Source of the DNA: a virus
DNA length: 26,284 nucleotides
Strand: one strand, 5' to 3'
IMG/VR virus record: IMGVR_UViG_3300009526_001889
Span: 1 to 26,284 of that record
Shown: one piece after another, positions 1 through 6,733 of the stretch
Numbering within the stretch: the first letter of the stretch is position 1
Layout: every line of letters starts with the position of its first letter
Program-made: the position numbers and the translations under genes
Notes under the pieces: model-generated
The model's database searches: none
Told to the model about the DNA's origin: nothing
Seen by the model: only the letters and a program-made list of their open reading frames with translations

Positions 1-234
1 AAATTTCACTTTACTTTCAATTGTAAGTTCATTATTTGAATATTGTACATCAATATCATCTTTACTAAATCCAGCAACTGCTAATTGTAAACTAAACTTA
101 TAGTCATCTATCTTTACAATATCATATGGTGGGTACTGTGTTTTTGCGATTGGTTGCCCAACGATTGCCTCCATTGTATCGAAGATATCGTCAAAGCCTA
201 TGGTTACAGGTCGTAACCTATTAAAGTCTATCAT
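1..234 (-). CDS. hsp20: Small heat-shock protein Hsp20 (IbpA-like), N-terminal part only
   Basis: The first 78 residues of an Hsp20-family holdase chaperone; the C-terminus lies beyond the left edge of the window. The opening (MIDFNRLRPVTIGFDDIFD) has the GFD-LF pattern typical of IbpA-type proteins, followed by YPPYDIVKIDDYKFSLQLAV and AGFSKDDIDV, which match the start of the alpha-crystallin domain. The ATG at 234 has a clear AAGGAG site about 6 nt upstream. Hsp20 genes are a known part of marine T4-like phage genomes, where they are thought to protect proteins during infection or virion assembly; that role is inferred here. The gene has its own promoter region carrying both an early-type and a late-type element. 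Identity is fairly sure despite truncation. Confidence 0.88.
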   Translation of the reverse strand, partial: MIDFNRLRPVTIGFDDIFDTMEAIVGQPIAKTQYPPYDIVKIDDYKFSLQLAVAGFSKDDIDVQYSNNELTIESKVKF

Positions 235-264
235 TGTTTTCTCCTTTTTAAGCAAGTTATAGTT

Positions 265-283
265 GATACCCTTTCGGCGTATC
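265..283 (-). other. 5' UTR stem-loop with GAAA tetraloop upstream of hsp20
   Basis: On the minus strand GATAC and CC pair with GG and GTATC around a GAAA loop, with one bulged G. It begins close to where transcription from the late promoter at 289-296 would start, so it may cap the 5' end of the hsp20 transcript. It does not cover the ribosome binding site. Seen in sequence; the function is inferred. Confidence 0.4.
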
Positions 284-288
284 ACTTA

Positions 289-320
289 TATTTATATGGG
301 GGTTAGCAATCAAATGTCAA
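289..320 (-). promoter_or_regulatory. Composite early/late promoter of hsp20
   Basis: Reading the minus strand, TTGACA (320-315) is followed after 18 nt by TATAAATA (296-289). TATAAATA is the exact T4 late promoter box read by gp55, and its first six bases also serve as a good sigma70 -10 (TATAAA). The start codon of hsp20 is 55 nt downstream. One site could therefore serve both host RNA polymerase early and gp55-polymerase late. The sequence match is direct; dual use is inference. Confidence 0.65.
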
Positions 321-325
321 CCCCC
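298..325. repeat. 7-bp inverted repeat overlapping the hsp20 -35 box
   Basis: GGGGGTT (298-304) and AACCCCC (319-325) form a perfect inverted repeat separated by 14 nt. The right arm and adjacent loop contain the -35 box, and the left arm abuts the -10 box, so it sits exactly in the promoter spacer. It could be an operator for a repressor, or a stem in a read-through transcript. G-runs like this are unusual in such an AT-rich genome. Confidence 0.5.
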
Positions 326-343
326 ACACAAAAACTTTTTTTA

Positions 344-451
344 TTAACCTTCATCTTGAACTATTTTAATAGCTTTTTCCCAAGCCTCTTCATAAGAATA
401 CCCTTCGGCTTCTAACTCTTCGGCTATTTCGTAATATCTATTATAGTCCAT
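344..451 (-). CDS. Hypothetical 35-aa acidic helical protein
   Basis: A 35-codon ORF starting MDYNRYYEIAEELEAEG and ending IVQDEG. Its ATG at 451 lies inside the 3' end of the cobS gene (11-nt overlap) and is preceded by GAGG about 9 nt upstream, so it is well placed for translational coupling. The protein is acidic and likely one or two amphipathic helices. No family is recognised. Support comes from the ribosome binding site, the tight overlap and a plausible composition; it may still be a chance ORF. Confidence 0.5.
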   Translation of the reverse strand: MDYNRYYEIAEELEAEGYSYEEAWEKAIKIVQDEG

Positions 452-1622
452 TTGATTCATCCTCTTCATCTTGAACAATTTCATCTGACTGTTCAGGTTC
501 TGAAATATCAATACCTGCATCAATCTTAGAATAAAGATTTAAGAAAGAATCTTTAGTGTCATCATCAAATCTGGCGACACATAACTCAACTGCTTTCTTT
601 TTATCTGAAAAGATTGCATATGCCTTGACAATGTGGTCAAGTCTTCTGGTAGAGATGATTTCATCAATCCCACCTTCGAAAAAGGTCTTTCTAATAACCT
701 CTGCCCAAGTACATAGATTTTCAGCAAACGCCTCATCTATCTTACCATACTTTTTCATAGAACCAAGAATAATCTTTTCTTCTACTTTTTTTGCGGCATA
801 TGGTTGTTCAATAGTAATGGCAAATCTTTCTAAGAATGCTTCGTTTAAAACATTCGTTCCAATAAATCTACCATCCTCTGAACCCTTACCTTTAGTATTG
901 GCAGTGGCCATAACGTTAAATCCTTGTTTTGGTGTAACCCACTTATTTACTTTTTTCAAGTAAACGCCTTTTCCTTCAAGGACAGGTTGTAAACACATAA
1001 GTTTATTAGAACCTAAATCACACTCATCCAATAGAAGAGTACATCCTCTTTCCATTGCATCGATGACTGGGCCAGGTACAAACTTGGTCTCGCCGTTAAC
1101 AAGTCTGAAACCACCGAGTAAATCGTCCTCATCAGTTTCGATTGTAATGTTAACTCTGATTAAGTCTTTTTTCATTTCGGCATGAATTTGCTCAATCATT
1201 AAAGTCTTACCGTTACCAGATAGACCAGTAACAAACACTGGGTAAAACATATCAGACTTTGAAATCTGTTTAATTGTATTGTAGTGACCCCAAGGTACAA
1301 ATCCCTCAAACTTCGAAGGTACCAAATTTTGAACATCAATTGATTTCGCCATTAAGTTTACACTTGTCGGTGAAGGTGCATCTACAGGTTGATTAATAAT
1401 TGGTTGAACTGATTGCACAACCTCCTCGACTGATTTATCACCAGACGTTGGTAATTGATACTTACCATGACCACATTTGAATTGTGGTTTCTTTAACCAA
1501 GAAGGGTTTTGAAAACCATTCTTTTCTGCGAAATCGTTGATTTCAAATCTAGTAACTACGGCAGCATCGCCGTACTCTTTAGACATCGCAATCACGAACT
1601 CTTGTTTTTTAGGTGTTAACAT
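441..1622 (-). CDS. cobS: CobS-like MoxR-family AAA+ ATPase
   Basis: A 393-aa AAA+ ATPase of the type labelled CobS in T4-like marine phages. An N-terminal part of about 100 residues contains a small Cys/Trp-bearing domain (residues 25-55). The ATPase core has Walker A GLSGNGKT (133-140), Walker B LLLDECD (196-202), a sensor region ATANTKGKGSEDGRF (239-253) and an arginine-finger candidate in LERF (264-267). The C-terminus is acidic. True CobS is the ATPase of aerobic cobaltochelatase, but no CobN-like subunit is present here. The gene lies just downstream of a VWA protein, the usual AAA+/VWA pairing of MoxR systems, so protein remodelling is at least as likely as cobalamin synthesis. The ATG at 1622 has GAGAGG upstream. 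Confidence 0.88.
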   Translation of the reverse strand: MLTPKKQEFVIAMSKEYGDAAVVTRFEINDFAEKNGFQNPSWLKKPQFKCGHGKYQLPTSGDKSVEEVVQSVQPIINQPVDAPSPTSVNLMAKSIDVQNLVPSKFEGFVPWGHYNTIKQISKSDMFYPVFVTGLSGNGKTLMIEQIHAEMKKDLIRVNITIETDEDDLLGGFRLVNGETKFVPGPVIDAMERGCTLLLDECDLGSNKLMCLQPVLEGKGVYLKKVNKWVTPKQGFNVMATANTKGKGSEDGRFIGTNVLNEAFLERFAITIEQPYAAKKVEEKIILGSMKKYGKIDEAFAENLCTWAEVIRKTFFEGGIDEIISTRRLDHIVKAYAIFSDKKKAVELCVARFDDDTKDSFLNLYSKIDAGIDISEPEQSDEIVQDEEDESNGL

Positions 1623-1656
1623 TATAAAGTCCTCTCTTTAATTATCATCTATTATT

Positions 1657-1686
1657 AGAATATCAGGTAAATCTTGTTATTGTCAA
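1657..1686 (-). promoter_or_regulatory. Candidate sigma70-type early promoter for cobS
   Basis: TTGACA (1686-1681) followed after 18 nt by TATTCT (1662-1657) on the minus strand, 35 nt upstream of the cobS ATG. The -35 is perfect and the -10 is weak. It lies in the short gap between the VWA gene and cobS. Confidence 0.45.
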
Positions 1687-1694
1687 GGCCTAAA

Positions 1695-3944
1695 TTAGGC
1701 AATGTTTTCAATGAATTTGTTAAGTAATTGACGATTTAGTGTCTTTTTTGTGGCGTGTTTAAGGAATTCACGGGCCATTCCGGCAGATTTCATATTCTCT
1801 TTAAACTCATAATCAGATGATTCTTGAACATTTTCACCTCTAGGCAAAATATAAAATTCATCATATCCAGCAACTTTGCAAACTGACACTTTATCTTTTG
1901 ATAATTGTCTTTGAATTTTTGCAATTTGAGCATGGTCACTATCACTGTATTGATTTAAATGATATGCATTACAAATAACATTTAAAGGAACTTTTCCCTT
2001 TTTACCTGAACCTGCAATGAAGAAACCTAAAACAGAAATATTAGGTAATTGTTTTCTAAGTAATTGTAAATATGTTTTTGTTTGTTCAGAACCATACATT
2101 GCGCCACTAACTACTGTTGCACCAGTCTCTGGGCAAGTAATATGAACATCTTTACTACCAACTGAGTATGAACCATGTGGTTGTAAATAATCTTCACCAG
2201 AAGCACCAGAACTATCAGACCACCACTCACTATGAGTATGACTTTCACCATCTGTCAAATAAACAAGATTTAATTTTTGAACTTTGTTTTCTGACATAAA
2301 CTTTTTAGTAGTTTTGTAAGTAGTTATGATTGCTTGATTAAGTGGTGTGCCACCAAGATTGAATCTACTAGGTATCCATGTACTATTAACATAACCATAT
2401 TCGTCTTCTAAATCAGAATAACTCCATTGATAAGTCATTGAAAGTAATTCTTTCATCATCCACATGGTTTCTTGTTTAGTCATTTTATTAGTAAAGAACT
2501 CAAATAAATTAAAACGACCAAAAGTTAAATCATTACGTACCTTGTCTTGTACTTCTTCGTGGTCATTATTTGTATTATATTTGTATCTATCTGAAAAGGC
2601 AAAAACTTGAAAAGGAATTTTTACTCTTTGGCAAAACCAAATTAAGTTGTAAAGTTGAATAAGTGTAAATCTCATATTACCTGCCATTGAACCTGACCAA
2701 TCAAGATACATAATCATACCGTGATTAGTAGAACCGGGTATCGTAGTAATCTTTGCGAATAAATCTTCATTGTATCGATAACTATGGAGTTTAGTCATAT
2801 CAAGACTACCTGTCTTTGAAACAGTGGCTCTTTTGTATGCATCAGCAGACTTTTTCATTTCAAACTCTTTAACCATATACTGAACAACTTTTTTGTTTTC
2901 ATTAAAGATTTTATCCATTTCTTTTTGAACTGCGTTATCAAAACTCTTACTATGATTGATAGTATAGTCTTCTTTGAGTTCTTGCATAATTCTTTTATAT
3001 GATAAAGTAATTTTTGACATTTTAAGACTTTTAGGAATATTTAAGTACATACGGTCTTTTGCTTTTTCATCAATATGTGCTTTCATGGCATCATCATAAG
3101 CACTATCGGTAACTGATTTTAAATCACCATTAGTAGGGGCACCACCTTTTGAAGCAGTAGTTGATTGTTGACTTTCTTGTTCTTCACCTTCGTCACCTTT
3201 ATCTTGGTCACTTGTTTGAGTACCGTTAGAACTTTCTTCATCATCATCTTGAGATTTTGACTTGGATGAACTATCTTCACCTTCCTCGCCATCGTCTGAG
3301 CCATCGTCTGAGTTTTTTTGTTGTTGATTTTGTTGTTCACCATCATCGTCTTCTTTATCTACACCTGACATTGATTGTTGAGCATTATTATCTTGATTTT
3401 CTTTTTCTTGTTTTTCGTGAAACTCACAAAGTTTTGCCGCAAGACTAATTACATCTTCTGGTGTTTTACATTTTGAAACTTCTTCGATAAGTAATTTTTC
3501 TTCTGGTGAAACATCACCAAGAAGACCTGTCTTGTAAAAGATATTAATTTTATCAATGATATTAAGTTTTGAGATATCTTTATTATCTATACCAAAGAAA
3601 TTTTTCTTTAATAACTCTTTATAACCTTTTTGAAAGTTTTTAACAGAACCGGGGTATTTCTTTTGAAACATTTTTTCGATACGTGCATCTTCGATTACGT
3701 TAACAACACCATGGTCAATACCTTGATGATGAATTGCATCTAACATATCTAGAGGTGTATATAATGCATGACCAACTTCATGACAAACGAACATGTCATA
3801 AACATCGTTACTCATTTCTTCTTTGAAAATTGGTAAAACTAATTCTCTTGATTTAACATCAAAAGAAGCAGTCTGTGCTTTTTTGTGAACAACGTAAACG
3901 TTTTCTTCAGCAAGTAGTTTCGCAATAGTAGATTTTTTAGTCAT
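1695..3944 (-). CDS. cobT: CobT/NorD-like VWA protein with HEVGH zincin-like motif
   Basis: A 749-aa protein in three parts. The N-terminal domain has HEVGH (55-59) followed by NVIEDARIE (82-90); HExxH plus a downstream Glu-rich helix resembles a gluzincin metalloprotease site, while EDARIE is also typical of CobT/NorD proteins. A low-complexity acidic linker (about 180-265, rich in D, E, S, Q) follows. The C-terminal VWA domain has a full MIDAS: DWSGS (415-419), Thr in GGTPL (531-535) and TDGES (564-568). It is upstream of the CobS-like AAA+ ATPase, with which such proteins normally work as a metal-dependent substrate adaptor. The ATG has GAGG upstream. Calling it a cobaltochelatase subunit is the usual label; the HExxH suggests it may be or derive from a protease. 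Confidence 0.8.
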   Translation of the reverse strand: MTKKSTIAKLLAEENVYVVHKKAQTASFDVKSRELVLPIFKEEMSNDVYDMFVCHEVGHALYTPLDMLDAIHHQGIDHGVVNVIEDARIEKMFQKKYPGSVKNFQKGYKELLKKNFFGIDNKDISKLNIIDKINIFYKTGLLGDVSPEEKLLIEEVSKCKTPEDVISLAAKLCEFHEKQEKENQDNNAQQSMSGVDKEDDDGEQQNQQQKNSDDGSDDGEEGEDSSSKSKSQDDDEESSNGTQTSDQDKGDEGEEQESQQSTTASKGGAPTNGDLKSVTDSAYDDAMKAHIDEKAKDRMYLNIPKSLKMSKITLSYKRIMQELKEDYTINHSKSFDNAVQKEMDKIFNENKKVVQYMVKEFEMKKSADAYKRATVSKTGSLDMTKLHSYRYNEDLFAKITTIPGSTNHGMIMYLDWSGSMAGNMRFTLIQLYNLIWFCQRVKIPFQVFAFSDRYKYNTNNDHEEVQDKVRNDLTFGRFNLFEFFTNKMTKQETMWMMKELLSMTYQWSYSDLEDEYGYVNSTWIPSRFNLGGTPLNQAIITTYKTTKKFMSENKVQKLNLVYLTDGESHTHSEWWSDSSGASGEDYLQPHGSYSVGSKDVHITCPETGATVVSGAMYGSEQTKTYLQLLRKQLPNISVLGFFIAGSGKKGKVPLNVICNAYHLNQYSDSDHAQIAKIQRQLSKDKVSVCKVAGYDEFYILPRGENVQESSDYEFKENMKSAGMAREFLKHATKKTLNRQLLNKFIENIA

Positions 3945-3971
3945 TTGAATACCTCATCATCATCTATAGTT

Positions 3972-4001
3972 ATAATGACAGGCATTCGGGCCATTTGTCA
4001 A
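3972..4001 (-). promoter_or_regulatory. Candidate sigma70-type promoter for the VWA gene
   Basis: TTGACA (4001-3996), 18 nt, then CATTAT (3977-3972) on the minus strand, in the gap upstream of the VWA protein. The perfect -35 matches those before cobS, uvsY and hsp20; the -10 is imperfect, with TATAAC a little further down as an alternative. Confidence 0.4.
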
Positions 4002-4011
4002 GGGTTAAAAA

Positions 4012-5157
4012 TTAAAGGTGGTCGTTACCGTAATTCTTCCATATGTCAAAAACCTCAATATTTTCGGGCGTTTCATCACTTGGCCAAGATTTGAACAATA
4101 TGTCGCACCCTGTTTTTGCGTTGATTTTTACTATTTTTCCACCTAATTCTTTAATATAGTGTTGGATTAATAGGATATAACTGCCGTCTTCGTTCTTAAC
4201 ACCCTCTTTAAACCCTGTACTAGTAAATGCAACTTTAAGTGGTTGAACCTTACCTGACGGGTCTTGAAGCACTCTTCTTGCGACTGCTTCTGCTTGTTTT
4301 TCTCTGACAATCATTGTGTTGCCAAAATAATCATAAGTCATGTCTAATTTCTTAGTCAACCAACTTAATGCAATATTATCTCTAGGGTGACAACTTCCAC
4401 CATCACCTAAACCTGGTTTCATGTATTTTGGACTTATTAATCTATGAGTACACTTTGACAGTACATCGCAAACAAAATTTGCATCTGCATTTTTCATTTT
4501 ATCTGCTGCATGTTGAATCATGTTTACAAAGTTAATTTTTTGAGTAATGAAAGTATTATAGAATACTTTAATCATTTCTGCTTCTTTAAAGTTACATATT
4601 TGAATTCTTGGATTGTTTTCTGCGATTGTCTTATAGAAATCGATTAATATCTTTGGTCTATAATTTGGTCTTTCGCCATTTGAACCATCTCCACCATTTC
4701 TGTCTGCACCAATTACAAACAACTCAGGATTTTTGAAATCCCATGCAACGGTTCCTTGTGCTATGAAAAATGGACTATAAACAAAATCGGCATCTGTTAT
4801 AAGGTCTCTAAGTTTATTATCAATTGTCGTAGGTATTACATTTGAAATAAGAACAATCAATTGTGGTTTCTTTACGAACTTATTTAATTCAGATAGTGTT
4901 TCTTCAACTGCTGAATAATCGAAATCTTTTGCTGGTAAATCAGAGGTAGGAGTTTCTCCTCCATAACCATCTTCATGTGGTGTTGGTACTGAAACAAAGA
5001 TAATTTCTCTATCACTTATTGCTTCAAACAAATTTTTACGACAAATCGCAAGATTACTTACTTTTGGGTCGTACCCTGTTACATCGTGACCTTTTTCATA
5101 CGCCACATCACTGCATGGCTTTACTAGTTTTCCTAAACCAACAAATCCTACTTTCAT
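4012..5157 (-). CDS. UDP-glucose/GDP-mannose 6-dehydrogenase family protein
   Basis: A 381-aa protein of the nucleotide-sugar dehydrogenase family, which oxidises C6 of an NDP-sugar to a uronate with two NAD+. The N-terminal Rossmann domain opens MKVGFVGLGKLVKP, giving GxG but Val where the third glycine usually lies. SVPTP (56-60) follows. The central helix has KEAEMIKVFYNTF (191-203), carrying the conserved Lys and Asn. The active-site segment MKPGLGDGGSCHPRD (246-260) contains the catalytic Cys256. At 381 residues it is a little shorter than the usual 390-450, with a reduced C-terminal domain. It ends the accessory block and has its own AGGAG site. The substrate cannot be told from sequence. 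Confidence 0.85.
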   Translation of the reverse strand: MKVGFVGLGKLVKPCSDVAYEKGHDVTGYDPKVSNLAICRKNLFEAISDREIIFVSVPTPHEDGYGGETPTSDLPAKDFDYSAVEETLSELNKFVKKPQLIVLISNVIPTTIDNKLRDLITDADFVYSPFFIAQGTVAWDFKNPELFVIGADRNGGDGSNGERPNYRPKILIDFYKTIAENNPRIQICNFKEAEMIKVFYNTFITQKINFVNMIQHAADKMKNADANFVCDVLSKCTHRLISPKYMKPGLGDGGSCHPRDNIALSWLTKKLDMTYDYFGNTMIVREKQAEAVARRVLQDPSGKVQPLKVAFTSTGFKEGVKNEDGSYILLIQHYIKELGGKIVKINAKTGCDILFKSWPSDETPENIEVFDIWKNYGNDHL

Positions 5158-5192
5158 TTTAATACTCCTATTTCTTTAAATTAATTCTATAT

Positions 5193-5198
5193 ATTATA
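5193..5198 (-). promoter_or_regulatory. Possible -10 box upstream of the NDP-sugar dehydrogenase
   Basis: The 65-nt gap before the gene contains TATAAT within an alternating AT stretch, 35 nt from the ATG. No good -35 is visible at the right distance, so this is a weak candidate. It is the only gap in the chain from gp55 to this gene, which makes a separate promoter plausible. Confidence 0.28.
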
Positions 5199-5222
5199 TA
5201 TACGTGCTTATTTAGTCTTTCT

Positions 5223-6026
5223 TTATAGTGCAATATCAAGTTCTTTATAGATAAATTTCATAATATTTCTTTGAGATTCAGCATTTGGATGTGCATCTAT
5301 TCCACTAATTCTTTCATATTGACCTGCTCGTTCTAAAAAGTTTATCAGATGAAATCCACCTAATTCATTAAAACACGGCCATCCCATAAATGTATCTTCT
5401 TTTATCTGTAAAGATAATGGGTTCTTTATTAATTGTTCCATAGATTCTTTTTTAAACAACTTTGCTTCTTTATCATGTTCAAAGTAATTTGACATAGGAT
5501 TTAACATTTGAAACATTTGTAATTTTATATTTCTAGATTCGCAAATACATTGTAATGAATAAAACAATTGTAAATTCTTATTAATAATTTGTTTAGGTGT
5601 TGGATACTCACTAGAAAAAGTATTTAGATACCATTGATTTAAATATTCGTAATCAAAAACTTCTCTATCAAGTTTTTTATCTATCACATCTTTTCGTCTT
5701 GGTACAAGTGTTCTCCATTCAGGACCTCTTCCTTCGGACGGAAAGGGTCCAATACAGCAATCATCTTTATGTTTAATCATAAAATCTTGTCTTGTCCACT
5801 CTGTCCAACCAACTATTACATAATCAATTTTATCGTGTTTAGATATTTCAGAAACAACTCTATTAAAGATTATTTCGTTTCCAATACCACATATTGCAAG
5901 ATTGATAACATTAGTATTTGTTTTTTCAGAAAGTAACTCTGGCCACATTTTAAATTCAAGAGGCATTGGTTGTGCTGACTTTGGTTGTTCTTTATCTGTA
6001 AAACTGCAACCACCTACAATAATCAT
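5223..6026 (-). CDS. SGNH/GDSL-like protein, copy 1
   Basis: A 267-aa protein with an SGNH-hydrolase-like layout. Block I is GGCSFT with the nucleophile candidate Ser8 (Cys replaces the usual Asp of GDS). NLAICGIGNE (42-51) fits blocks II/III, VIVGWTEWTRQ follows, and DAHP (244-247) supplies the block V Asp-His pair. Members of this superfamily remove or add acyl groups, often on glycans; the exact activity is not predictable. It overlaps the upstream paralogue by an ATGA, so the pair is translationally coupled, and AGGAA lies upstream of the ATG. With a carbamoyltransferase and a sugar dehydrogenase beside it, a role in glycan decoration is the best inference. Confidence 0.65.
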   Translation of the reverse strand: MIIVGGCSFTDKEQPKSAQPMPLEFKMWPELLSEKTNTNVINLAICGIGNEIIFNRVVSEISKHDKIDYVIVGWTEWTRQDFMIKHKDDCCIGPFPSEGRGPEWRTLVPRRKDVIDKKLDREVFDYEYLNQWYLNTFSSEYPTPKQIINKNLQLFYSLQCICESRNIKLQMFQMLNPMSNYFEHDKEAKLFKKESMEQLIKNPLSLQIKEDTFMGWPCFNELGGFHLINFLERAGQYERISGIDAHPNAESQRNIMKFIYKELDIAL

Positions 6027-6733
6027 ATGTTATTTCCTAATATTTTTGCAAATTCTTTATGTGCTTTTGAAGTTGGATGAGCATCTGATGTATGATAAGA
6101 CTTATCATTTTTTTTGTTCCATGATTGAAGAGAAAATCCACCAACTTCTTTCATAAAAGGAAACCCTATTAAAGTACCATTATCCACAGTATCAAATCTA
6201 GGATGATTCATAACATGTTTGATGAACTCCATGTCATCAAAAATATTTGGTAAAGGATTTAATGCTGCAAAAATTTTATATGGTATTCCTATTTTTTCTA
6301 AAACAGATTGCATAGTTATAATTTGAGTATAAAATTTATATACCATTTTTTTAGTTCTAGGGTCGTAGTCTCTTATCATTTTTCCATTTAAAAGATTTCT
6401 TGTTATTTCCGTCATACCAATAACAACTAGACCATCTTTACTAAATGATAACAAATCATAATCGTCAATAATCTTTTGTATAATATGTTCATTTGAAGTA
6501 CCATCTTGCCCATGATTAACAACAGGTGTTTCTAATATTTCACCAAGATATTCTGGCCAACATTTTTGTATAACTCTTACATAGTTTGTAATATTACGTA
6601 ATTCGCCCAATCGTGGTATTTCAGTATCCTCATCAAAAATTGTTTGTGACAGAGAACTAACTGCTACATCAGTTTCATATTCATAGTGTGTAAAACTACA
6701 ACCATATGTAAATAATCTAGAATACTTTGACAT
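6023..6733 (-). CDS. SGNH/GDSL-like protein, copy 2
   Basis: A 236-aa paralogue of the next gene. It begins MSKYSRLFTYGCSFTHYEYE with candidate Ser13, then has NHGQDGTSNEHIIQ, VVIGMTEITRN and DAHPTSKAHKEFA (Asp217, His219), so the same SGNH elements appear in the same order. The ATG at 6733 was chosen because AAAGGAA lies 7 nt upstream; an in-frame TTG at 6748 has no such site. The 5' end overlaps the carbamoyltransferase by 17 nt. Retention of both catalytic-type positions in the two copies suggests both are active. No signal peptide is visible, so it likely acts in the cytoplasm. Confidence 0.65.
   Translation of the reverse strand: MSKYSRLFTYGCSFTHYEYETDVAVSSLSQTIFDEDTEIPRLGELRNITNYVRVIQKCWPEYLGEILETPVVNHGQDGTSNEHIIQKIIDDYDLLSFSKDGLVVIGMTEITRNLLNGKMIRDYDPRTKKMVYKFYTQIITMQSVLEKIGIPYKIFAALNPLPNIFDDMEFIKHVMNHPRFDTVDNGTLIGFPFMKEVGGFSLQSWNKKNDKSYHTSDAHPTSKAHKEFAKILGNNI

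Noticed and set aside
234-264. RNA thermometer in the hsp20 leader
   Set aside because: No U-run or complementary segment that would pair with the AAGGAG site; the visible hairpin lies further upstream and leaves the site free.
331-345. AAAAACTTTTTTT as a terminator
   Set aside because: The possible stem is only A-T pairs with a tiny loop, too weak to call; it may still form part of the hsp20 promoter upstream region.
3119-3346. 75-codon minus-strand frame within the VWA gene
   Set aside because: Lysine/Asn/Gln-rich alternative frame of the acidic linker; explained by codon composition.
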